Shown here: positions 56,925 to 64,000 of the stretch, one piece after another
Position numbering within the stretch: position 1 is the stretch's first letter
How the letters are laid out: every line of letters begins with the position of its first letter
Source: Chloroflexi bacterium AL-N1
GTDB taxonomy: Bacteria; Chloroflexota; Chloroflexia; Chloroflexales; Roseiflexaceae
Direction: 5' to 3'
NCBI GenBank assembly: GCA_013122435.1
Contig: WYDT01000028.1
Span: 22,347-86,346, forward strand
Length of the DNA: 64,000 nt
Program-made: the position numbers and the translations under genes
The notes under the pieces: generated by a model
What the model was told of the DNA's origin: nothing
The model's database searches: none
Seen by the model: the letters and a program-made list of their open reading frames with translations, nothing else

Positions 56925-57143
56925 ATGCTGTCCCAAGGTTGGAAGGTATGTGTGTTGATCGTGTGTATTAGTAGTCTGGTGTGGAGCAGTGGTGCCATGC
57001 TGCCACTGACTACCACTGCCACCGCTGCTAAACGTCCCACCCAACACCCTCGCAACCTATTCTTCAAACTTTGGTATAATCGTGGCCTACGCCCGACTGA
57101 CGTATACGGAAGGAGACCACGATGCCCCGCGTGCTATTGCTGA
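56925..57143 (+). CDS. Small secreted-type reading frame 2 (may be a stub)
   Basis: A 72-codon frame: GGAAGGAGGCTCTACA before the ATG, signal-like MLSQGWKVCVLIVCISSLVW, then LTTTATAAKRPTQHPRN and the leader-encoded WYNRGLRPTDVYGRR, ending RCPACYC. It overlaps lipoprotein 3 by 22 bases. Signal region resembles that of frame 1 (ML-x4-W, VC, SLVW) with substitutions, so at least the N-terminus may be under selection. See frame 1 for the alternative view. Confidence 0.4.
   Translation: MLSQGWKVCVLIVCISSLVWSSGAMLPLTTTATAAKRPTQHPRNLFFKLWYNRGLRPTDVYGRRPRCPACYC
57075..57115 (+). promoter_or_regulatory. Shared promoter and leader module, copy 3
   Basis: TATAAT at 57075-57080 and the leader at 57088-57115. 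Confidence 0.8.
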
Positions 57144-57718
57144 TCGCTATGCTGATAGGAACAGTCCTACTGACCCAGTGTGGCCTATTGCCGTTGCCGA
57201 TCCCCTCAGCTCCCCCCTTTCCGACTGTTGGCCCGGTGCAGCGCATTTCTGGTAATGCCAGCAGAACCATGGCCGTAATTCAATCTAGCACCAATTGTGC
57301 CGAAATTGGAGAAATGGTGACCTTCACGGCCTCGTTTACCAATACGGCGACGTACCCCGTGACTATCACAACGGAACCCGTGATGGATATAGTCCTTTCA
57401 CCAAGCAATTGGACTGCCGGAGATGATCCTGCGTTGGTCCAGCATTGGTCAGAGAGTGATCAGTATCCTACTGAATTTCCAACAGTTGCCCAACCAAATG
57501 AGGTGTGGACCTATCAATGGCGGTGGCAGGCCGATGCGATCTATCACCAGCCTGATGTCTATGACATGCGAGTGCAATTGATCATGGGAGAGATTCAACT
57601 CCAGGGCTCTTCTGTCCCATCTGGAGGACATGAATTAGGTATTGGGGTCGGAGCTATACCCCTACCTGGCGGCGGGGCGGTTGAATGCTATGAGTTAGAG
57701 CGGGCTCTACAGCCATAA
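57122..57718 (+). CDS. BsuPI-like domain lipoprotein 3 (same protein as 2)
   Basis: A 198-residue lipoprotein with the same amino acid sequence as lipoprotein 2. Only the first 16 or so bases of the coding region differ (synonymous changes). It lies in the second unit of the duplication. Function as for lipoprotein 2. The extra copy would raise dosage of the putative inhibitor. Confidence 0.78.
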   Translation: MPRVLLLIAMLIGTVLLTQCGLLPLPIPSAPPFPTVGPVQRISGNASRTMAVIQSSTNCAEIGEMVTFTASFTNTATYPVTITTEPVMDIVLSPSNWTAGDDPALVQHWSESDQYPTEFPTVAQPNEVWTYQWRWQADAIYHQPDVYDMRVQLIMGEIQLQGSSVPSGGHELGIGVGAIPLPGGGAVECYELERALQP

Positions 57719-57763
57719 GCTGTGTGTGTATCGGATATATAGGTATTGGAAGGAGGCTCTACA

Positions 57764-57982
57764 ATGCTGTCCCAAGGTTGGAAGGTATGTGTGTTGATCG
57801 TGTGTATTAGTAGTCTGGTGTGGAGCAGTGGTGCCATGCTGCCACTGACTACCACTGCCACCGCTGCTAAACGTCCCACCCAACACCCTCGCAACCTATT
57901 CTTCAAACTTTGGTATAATCGTGGCCTACGCCCGACTGACGTATACGGAAGGAGAACGCGATGCCCCGTGTGCTGCTGCTAA
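57764..57982 (+). CDS. Small secreted-type reading frame 3 (may be a stub)
   Basis: Copy of frame 2 in the second unit of the duplication; it differs only at the last residues (RTRCPVCCC). It overlaps lipoprotein 4 by 22 bases. Same reservations as for frames 1 and 2. Confidence 0.4.
   Translation: MLSQGWKVCVLIVCISSLVWSSGAMLPLTTTATAAKRPTQHPRNLFFKLWYNRGLRPTDVYGRRTRCPVCCC
57914..57954 (+). promoter_or_regulatory. Shared promoter and leader module, copy 4
   Basis: TATAAT at 57914-57919 and the leader at 57927-57954. Confidence 0.8.
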
Positions 57983-58533
57983 GTATGCTACTAGTGATCA
58001 GTATGCTGCTGCCAGGGTGTGTCCCATTCGCAGAGCAATTTACTCCGGCAGTACCGACGATTGGCCCTGTCCAGGGACTCTCTGGCAGTACTAATAGGAC
58101 CACAGCTGTCATTCAAGCCAATACGAACTGTGCAGAAATTGGAGAAATGGTGACCTTCACGGCGTCGTTTACCAATACCGTCCCATATACTGTGACGATT
58201 ACGACTGAGCCTATTATGGATATTGTCTTATCGCCGGCTAATTGGGACCCGGCAGATGGCCCCGAGCCAATCCAGCGCTGGTCGGAGAGTGAGCAATATC
58301 CGCATGACTTTGCCACCGTGGTCGAACCAGGAGAGGAGTGGGTCTATCAGTGGCGGTGGCAGGCAGACGCGGTGTATGGGGCAGGTGGGGTGAATGGGGT
58401 ACGGGCCCAGTTGCAGATGGGACAGGTCCAACTCCGCAGTTCAGCTATTCCATCTGGTGGGCCACAGGTAGCGGTTGGGGTTGAACATATGACATGGGGC
58501 AATGGTATTGAGTGTACGCAATTGGAGCGCTAA
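57961..58533 (+). CDS. BsuPI-like domain lipoprotein 4
   Basis: A 190-residue lipoprotein: signal MPRVLLLSMLLVISMLLPGC (lipobox LPGC), then TNCAEIGEMVTFTASFTNTV, RWSESEQYPHDFATVVEPGE and WVYQWRWQADAV. It is a diverged paralog of lipoproteins 2 and 3, sharing the Cys in TNCAEIGE and one near the end (GIECTQLER). The gene ends 49 bases before the ATG of the large metallopeptidase, so the two are probably cotranscribed. The link between inhibitor-like lipoprotein and protease is inferred from this arrangement. Confidence 0.78.
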   Translation: MPRVLLLSMLLVISMLLPGCVPFAEQFTPAVPTIGPVQGLSGSTNRTTAVIQANTNCAEIGEMVTFTASFTNTVPYTVTITTEPIMDIVLSPANWDPADGPEPIQRWSESEQYPHDFATVVEPGEEWVYQWRWQADAVYGAGGVNGVRAQLQMGQVQLRSSAIPSGGPQVAVGVEHMTWGNGIECTQLER

Positions 58534-58582
58534 GGGAAGCGTTGTTGGAGGATGTGTAGATATAAGAATAATAGGAGAAGTT

Positions 58583-61500
58583 ATGCGACACCATGGTAAT
58601 TGGCTTTCAAGGGTACGAACGTTGGGTGTTTTGATAATCGTACTGAGTTTTCTACCGTTCTCATCGCAAATACCATTACATGCGGCTGATGCTGGAAATG
58701 ATCGGTGTACGGATTGGGGCACAGCACAACTATATCAACCCGGTGATCCTCAGGATGTGGCAATTGATGATTACATAGCAACAGTGGGGGACTTTCCGTT
58801 CGGACGTGAATCTACCATTGTACAGGTTGTACCGCAGGGACCGGGTTCAGACTGGCGTGCACTCGTGAGACCTGGCTCTCCTTTTGCGGTATTTTATACC
58901 CAAGCTGTCGGTTCTGCTGATGCTATTAATGATCCTGATTCGAGTGGTACTAATTATGATGATGATGGTGATACAGTTCCTGATTTTGCCGAGCGAGTGC
59001 AGCATTGTTTGATAACTTCTTATGAGCGCTTCAAACAACATTACAGTATTGATGTTGACCAGGAAGATGCCTATCTACGCTATATGACGCTGGATTATTT
59101 GGATCCTAGAAGTGGCACACGTACTACTGAACAACTATATCCTGTCGTTATCAGAAACGGGAGTAGGGTAGGTTATGTGGAACCATTGAGCCTTCGACAA
59201 CCTACAAGCAGTGGTGACGTTAAGGTTACATATATGCAGATCGATCAAAGTGCTCAAAGTGGGAGTGCTCTAGAGCGTGGCAGTGGTCCATGGTTATATC
59301 CCTACCTGGAAAATACGGTATATCATGAAATAGCCCATGTAGTTCAGGGCATGTATGTATCACTTCAACGACCGTTTGATCTAGCTAATTGGTGGGCCTA
59401 TGAAGGCACAGCTGTCTACATGGCCGATCAATCATTGTTGCCAACGTGTACAAATGACCCATTGAATCCAGTGCGTATTGCTGGACCGGCATTTACTACC
59501 GATTGCCTTGCTCCAAACATTTATGAACGTGATTCGGAAAATCAGCTTTCCAGAGATGTTGAGCAGTTATTTGAAAGTCCATGGTTGGGCATAACGCGTG
59601 ATCAATTATTACGTCAGTCAGAGCGATCATATTCAACTGTTCCTTTCTGGTACTATATGCAGGCACATCTTCAAAGGCCAGCGAATGATCCCGACAATGA
59701 TGTGATTCGGAGTTACTGGAAAGATCAGGGAGGAAATGACGATGTCTTACGAAATTGGTCCAAACAAGTATTTCCTGATGGTGGTTGGGGCGAACTGTAT
59801 CATCGGTTTATGATCGACAACTACCTCCAGACAATACCTGAACCTGATGGTTTTGACAATCCCTATTTTGATTCCTGGCAACACTGGCAAACTTGGACAG
59901 GCTCTCCGTGGACAAGTCCGGATTGGTTTGTACAAACGAACTCGCAAATGGTTATTGAAGCACAAGATCAACTAGTTTCTCTTTTGCCCAATTCAACAGA
60001 TGTGCTCACTGGTGATAATGGCATTTCAGATATCGAGTATCTGGGTACGCGCTACTACACGATTGATCCCGATCCAAGTGTCCCGCTTACCAGCACGTTG
60101 GAGGTGAACTTCCGTCTGGATGATCCTGCTAACTATGGTGCTTATCAGGTTACCTTTTTAGATATGGTCGTTGATCCTGCGACTAAAGAGCCTCAAAGGG
60201 TGGTCAGAAGCGCTAATCTCTATGAAACAGACAATAACCTGTTTCGTATTCCCAGTTTCGGCGGCAATCAGCGTCGTGTTGTTGTGGTCGTATCCAAGGT
60301 TGGAACAGCTGCGGATGCCCCGTTTACAATTGAGGCTAGTCTGACCGACACCGACACCCAGCCAACTGCTAGCCCTGATCCCTTTTCTCCCAATGGTGAT
60401 GGGCGTAAGGATACCACTTCCATCAGCTATTTTTTACCGCCTTTTCCAACCAATGAAACATTTAACGAATATGAAGTCTTTGTTGATGTCGTTGATATAA
60501 CACTCCCTGACCGCCGTATTCTCAGCCAATCGCAGGCGATGAGTGAAACCCAGGTAGTCACATGGACAGGAGCATTATTGAATGGTGAAGCCCTTGAGGA
60601 TGGTGAGTATACACTGCGTTTTCGTGCACAGGAGGCACCTGGCGGTGTTCCCAATGGCCAGGTCCGTACCTATGATACTAACGTCACCATCGACACCGTC
60701 GCGCCGCCAACGGTAACCAATCTCAGCATAGTGACCGATACGCTGACATGGGATGTGGTGACCGATACCAGTGTCGGGGGCTTCGAGTATGTCATCTTTG
60801 AGTCACTCAACCTGACCGACGACCTGCGGGGCATGACCAGACTGGGTCAAACGACCAGCGATTCGTTCAGTGTTGGCACCACCAGCCGTTCCCGCTACTA
60901 TGCAGTGGTGACTGAGGATGCGGCGGGTAATCGCAGCGCCCCGGCCCGCACCGAAACCGTAGCAGGTAAGGTCAATGTCGCGATTATTGTGGATGATTCT
61001 ACGAGTATGAGTCTGGCCAAACTTCAGGAAGGCGTTGCCGCCACCAGCGACTTTATTGCCAATCTCGAAGATGGGGATCGCTTGGCGCTGCGTGATATTG
61101 CCGACTCGCAACCGCATATGCCCTTCACCATCCTGGATTCGACGACCCGTCAGGAAGCGCAGGATACGCTGGCACAGTACGCAAGCCATCAGCGCATTGG
61201 TAGCCCTATGAACGAGGCGGTTACCTGGGCTTTGGAGGAATTCGACAGCCCGGATGTCGCCAATGATGGCCGTCCCCGCGTGTTGATTATCTTTAGTGAT
61301 AGTGATTGGGAGTTGGAGGATGCCGAACGAACGGCACTCAATGATGCCGATGTGCGTGTCTTTGCGGTGCATGTCCCTGCGGCTGCACCTGATTGGGCGG
61401 GTTCGGCCTATGGCGGTGAACTCCGTGCCCTTGTCACCGCGACCAGCGATAGTGACACCGATTCGCGTTTCTACAATGAGGATGATCTGGATGAGGTCTA

Positions 61501-63376
61501 TCGCGATATCACCAGACGCTTACGTTATGAGCTGGTGGATGTCGATAGTGAAAGCGTGCCACCGGGCGCCACTCGGACCTTTGATTATCCCATTGATACA
61601 CGCACCCGTGAAAAGACGATTCGGGTACGCTGGGATTCGAGTGGTCTTCCACCTGAAGTTGAGTTGACCGACCCCAATGGCACACGGCTTACCTCAAGTA
61701 ATCGTATTCCTGGCGTGCTATACAGTGTGTCTCCTGGCGAATCAGTGTATACATTGGACTTCCCGCCACTCACCCCTGGGCTCTGGCAACTCCATGTCAC
61801 GAATGTCACACCCGTGTTGCGTTCCGATCAGGCATCGCTCGATGCCGCCGGAATGGATGTCACCATCGAGGCTCAAACAGATAACACGGTTACTTCTCAT
61901 CTCCAACTCACCGACCAGATGACGTTAACGTTGGATCTGCTCGATGAGGGGCAGCTGTTGTCGAGGAATACCATGGTGTGGGCCGATCTGGTCGATGTAC
62001 AGGGCATCACCGAGACGGTTGTGCTCTATGATGATGGGCAGCACGGCGATGGCGCAGCACATGACGGGCGGTTTGGTGCCTCGCTCGATGGGGTGGTGCG
62101 TGGGGGAGGGTATACTGCTTATGTTGGCATTCAGAGCTTTGATCAGGAGCATGGCTACTTTGAACGGGTCATCGAGCAGCATCTGTATCTCACCAACACG
62201 CATCCTGATCCGATACTGCGACGGGTGCGTTGGAAAGATATCGATGGTAATCAGGACAGTGCTGTCAACCCCGGTGAAACAATCCACATGTACCTTGACC
62301 TACAGAATATAGGGGGAGTTCATGCGGGCGATGTTCCAAGTAGTTTGCGCCTTATTAGTGGGAGTGCAACACTGAGTGAGACGGCACTGTTGTATGACTA
62401 TCTGCCTATGGGTAGTATCAATTCCAATGGGCCTCCCTATACCTTTGTGGTCGATCCGGCGATGGACCCCGATGGTGAACTGGTATTTGAACAGGTTCTA
62501 ACAACGACACACACCTATACGAATACATTTCGAGTGCCTCTGGGAGTGCCGCAGTTGGGTGAAACTATTACGTATGAGTCGGATAACGAACCGATCCATA
62601 TTCCTGATTACAGCGGATGGGTTCGCAAATCTATCGATGTGCCAGATACCTTTGCGATTGGTGATCTGGATGTGTCCTTGAATATTACCCATCCCTCGGT
62701 ACGGGATCTCGTGATGCAGATGAAAGGGCCACGACGCACAACCGTGATAGGGTCAGACATTGGGGGTGAAAATGCCAACTTCACCGGGACCATCTTTGAT
62801 GATGCAGCACCTCTTTCGATTGCGGAGGGAGAGGCCCCCTTCACCGGACGTTATCGAGCAGAGTGGTGGTTATCGGGGCAGGAAACCACCGCAACATCGT
62901 ATGACTTCTTTGGAGATCGCTGGGTTTTTGAGGTGCGCGACAGTTTCACGAGAAATAGTGGTACCTTTGACAATTGGGCGTTGCATATCCGACCATTGAC
63001 GCCAACATGTGGTCTTGTCGAAGGTGGAACAGACCCGTGTATGACCTTCACGAGTCCTGATGTGACGGTTGATGAGGGGGATGCGGTGTTACTCACGATT
63101 GAGTTAACCAATCCGGTACCAATAGCCACAAGTGTTTCGTATGTCACGTATGAAGGGAGCGCTTCTGATCGCGACTATGAGGAGTTGGATAACAAGGTGT
63201 ATTTTGCACCAGGGGAAACACGCAAAACCATTCGTGTCGAGACGCGATCTGATACACGGGTAGAGGAAGATGAGACGTTTCTGGTGCGACTAGAAGGATC
63301 ACCGGGGTTTGTCAATCTTTTCTATGATGAAACCTCAGAAGTGAATATCACCATTCGAGATCAGCCGGGTGAATAA
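58583..63376 (+). CDS. Large secreted metallopeptidase with VWA, P-domain and Calx-beta modules
   Basis: A 1,597-residue secreted protein. AGGAGAAGTT precedes the ATG at 58583; signal peptide ends near LHAADA. A zinc site HEIAH (His248, Glu249, His252) with the third ligand Glu274 in WWAYEGTAVYM points to a gluzincin. Next come a calcium-type Asp-rich loop upstream (DPDSSGTNYDDDGD), a FlgD-like Ig domain (DPFSPNGDGRKD, about 597-700), a VWA domain with MIDAS DDSTS (804-808), a CARDB-like region, a P/Homo B domain (about 1330-1470; TGTIFDDAA, GDRWVFEVRDS) and a Calx-beta domain (about 1490-1590; DVTVDEGD, VEEDETFLVRLEG). No sorting signal or membrane anchor is seen at the C-terminus. Substrate unknown. 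Confidence 0.87.
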   Translation: MRHHGNWLSRVRTLGVLIIVLSFLPFSSQIPLHAADAGNDRCTDWGTAQLYQPGDPQDVAIDDYIATVGDFPFGRESTIVQVVPQGPGSDWRALVRPGSPFAVFYTQAVGSADAINDPDSSGTNYDDDGDTVPDFAERVQHCLITSYERFKQHYSIDVDQEDAYLRYMTLDYLDPRSGTRTTEQLYPVVIRNGSRVGYVEPLSLRQPTSSGDVKVTYMQIDQSAQSGSALERGSGPWLYPYLENTVYHEIAHVVQGMYVSLQRPFDLANWWAYEGTAVYMADQSLLPTCTNDPLNPVRIAGPAFTTDCLAPNIYERDSENQLSRDVEQLFESPWLGITRDQLLRQSERSYSTVPFWYYMQAHLQRPANDPDNDVIRSYWKDQGGNDDVLRNWSKQVFPDGGWGELYHRFMIDNYLQTIPEPDGFDNPYFDSWQHWQTWTGSPWTSPDWFVQTNSQMVIEAQDQLVSLLPNSTDVLTGDNGISDIEYLGTRYYTIDPDPSVPLTSTLEVNFRLDDPANYGAYQVTFLDMVVDPATKEPQRVVRSANLYETDNNLFRIPSFGGNQRRVVVVVSKVGTAADAPFTIEASLTDTDTQPTASPDPFSPNGDGRKDTTSISYFLPPFPTNETFNEYEVFVDVVDITLPDRRILSQSQAMSETQVVTWTGALLNGEALEDGEYTLRFRAQEAPGGVPNGQVRTYDTNVTIDTVAPPTVTNLSIVTDTLTWDVVTDTSVGGFEYVIFESLNLTDDLRGMTRLGQTTSDSFSVGTTSRSRYYAVVTEDAAGNRSAPARTETVAGKVNVAIIVDDSTSMSLAKLQEGVAATSDFIANLEDGDRLALRDIADSQPHMPFTILDSTTRQEAQDTLAQYASHQRIGSPMNEAVTWALEEFDSPDVANDGRPRVLIIFSDSDWELEDAERTALNDADVRVFAVHVPAAAPDWAGSAYGGELRALVTATSDSDTDSRFYNEDDLDEVYRDITRRLRYELVDVDSESVPPGATRTFDYPIDTRTREKTIRVRWDSSGLPPEVELTDPNGTRLTSSNRIPGVLYSVSPGESVYTLDFPPLTPGLWQLHVTNVTPVLRSDQASLDAAGMDVTIEAQTDNTVTSHLQLTDQMTLTLDLLDEGQLLSRNTMVWADLVDVQGITETVVLYDDGQHGDGAAHDGRFGASLDGVVRGGGYTAYVGIQSFDQEHGYFERVIEQHLYLTNTHPDPILRRVRWKDIDGNQDSAVNPGETIHMYLDLQNIGGVHAGDVPSSLRLISGSATLSETALLYDYLPMGSINSNGPPYTFVVDPAMDPDGELVFEQVLTTTHTYTNTFRVPLGVPQLGETITYESDNEPIHIPDYSGWVRKSIDVPDTFAIGDLDVSLNITHPSVRDLVMQMKGPRRTTVIGSDIGGENANFTGTIFDDAAPLSIAEGEAPFTGRYRAEWWLSGQETTATSYDFFGDRWVFEVRDSFTRNSGTFDNWALHIRPLTPTCGLVEGGTDPCMTFTSPDVTVDEGDAVLLTIELTNPVPIATSVSYVTYEGSASDRDYEELDNKVYFAPGETRKTIRVETRSDTRVEEDETFLVRLEGSPGFVNLFYDETSEVNITIRDQPGE

Positions 63377-63389
63377 ACCATTCCGTCGG

Positions 63390-63412
63390 TGCAGGGACAC
63401 ACCCTGCACCTG
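63390..63412 (+). terminator. Perfect 9-bp hairpin after the metallopeptidase gene
   Basis: GGTGCAGGG (63390-63398), loop ACACA, CCCTGCACC (63404-63412), 14 bases past the stop. No U-tract follows. Confidence 0.55.
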
Positions 63413-64000
63413 CATTATCGTTGAGTGGTAGATGAAGTGTGGAACGGATGGCACAGTTCGCTTTCGATTTTGCGGTGGTCGGTACCCCCTGTGGTGCTGG
63501 TCCGTTCCCCCTCTGTATCTCTGCGCCTCTGCGTTAAAGCCAGGAAGTTGATCGGATGAGGTTTCTGTCAGGGTGGGCTGCCACCCCGACACCCCCGGCC
63601 CGAGCGTTGCGCCCTGGAGAACCGCAAAGAAGTGTGGGAAGTTGGTGCCATGGTTTGGGGTGCATGCCTCGCGGCAATTCGATTCGGGGAGAAATACTTG
63701 TACTAGCGGTGTAGGGTGGTTGTGCAAGGGATGCAGATGGGCAGCGGGGTATGAGGCGGTGGCAGCGAAATCTTTCCGCAATGTTAGGATCGGCGGAGAC
63801 AAACCGCCGCTACGGATGTGTGCTGCCTTCTTGGCGTGGTGAGGCAGGAGACACGTATCAATGCTCTGTGGATGATTAGGCGACGGGCAGCTTTTGCGGC
63901 TGGTCTGGCGGGTGCCACGCTGCCAGCGGGGTGCACCGGGGCGGGCCCCATGTGCATCAAGCTTCGGCATCCGTGGTCAAAGTTCCTAGGTGTTGATATG
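63413..64000. repeat. Repeat-rich block 2, related to block 1
   Basis: About 590 bases with no supported gene. Segments 63565-63680 and 63790-63945 match 54990-55120 and 55200-55376 in the same order and orientation, including GGCGGAGACAAACCGCCGC at 63792 and GTGCCACGCTGCCAGCGGGG at about 63912 (55323 in block 1). The region also holds the phrase TGCCTCGCGGCA at about 63665 and 55093. The end of the window cuts it off. Confidence 0.75.

Larger units (their letters stand above)
56299..57955 (+). repeat. Perfect tandem duplication, unit 839 bp
   Basis: Bases 56299-57116 equal 57138-57955 as far as I can read, an offset of 839. Each unit holds one lipoprotein gene body, one small frame and one promoter/leader module. 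The homology edges fall at the start of the lipoprotein genes, where paralogs 2, 3 and 4 are alike, which fits unequal crossing-over between them. No sequence difference means the event is recent or kept by conversion. Confidence 0.9.

Noticed and set aside
54467..64000. Insertion sequences or a transposon bounding the protease block
   Set aside because: The flanking repeats are direct and diverged, no transposase frame is present and no target-site duplication is evident.

Overview
The window looks like a chromosomal segment of a Chloroflexota bacterium, but the genus cannot be fixed from the sequence alone. Base composition is mixed, mostly near 50% GC, with AT-rich islands around 22.0-25.5, 30-33 and 47-49 kb. 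The Chloroflexota guess rests on a V4R-domain relative, many lipoproteins and secreted proteins with Pro/Thr linkers, and a secreted peptidase ending in FRVMLPLVGR, a C-terminal tail style I associate with that phylum. No rRNA, tRNA, CRISPR array, transposase or phage gene was seen.

Layout. 0-5.9 kb: 3' part of valS, an LCP-family cell-wall ligase, a MurJ-type flippase and a Rid-family protein. 6-14.3 kb: small accessory genes, several broken, including a TetR/TspO pair with its own operators, an alpha/beta hydrolase, an FG-GAP-like lipoprotein, a frameshifted S9 peptidase and a cupin with an amber codon. 14.3-21.5 kb: LysR regulator, EamA and MATE transporters, PanE-type reductase, an oxalyl-CoA-synthetase-like ligase and an Ldh2-type dehydrogenase. 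21.5-32.4 kb: broken V4R gene, DUF1697, GNAT, an orphan CARF-nuclease of the Card1/Can2 type, a GT87-like membrane protein, a broken AAC(2')-like acetyltransferase, PspC, a TPR protein, a response regulator, and a GAP/MerR pair. 32.5-38.1 kb: a second TetR regulon, running HlyD adaptor, MacB-type ATPase, TspO-like protein, FtsX permease. 38.2-49.1 kb, all on the minus strand: PAS-LuxR regulator, MauE-like and MauD-like redox membrane proteins, a Tat-exported 59-residue peptide with ten cysteines, and three paralogous bi-domain solute-binding lipoproteins, two of them broken. 49.5-54.5 kb: a complete urease operon ureABCEFGD. 54.5-64 kb: a block bounded by two related repeat regions. It carries four BsuPI-like lipoproteins, two of them inside a perfect 839-bp tandem duplication, and a roughly 1,600-residue secreted HEIAH metallopeptidase with VWA, P-domain and Calx-beta modules.

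The two most novel-looking assemblies are (a) the Mau-like redox pair with the Cys-rich Tat peptide and the Cys-conserving binding lipoproteins, and (b) the secreted protease with an amplified set of protease-inhibitor-fold lipoproteins that share a promoter and leader module. A third notable item is the orphan Card1-like nuclease.

The window has an unusual number of interrupted reading frames: four single in-frame TAG codons and at least five frameshifts. Either these are real decay or the source assembly contains base errors. Function assignments are from family motifs read by eye, with no database search run.
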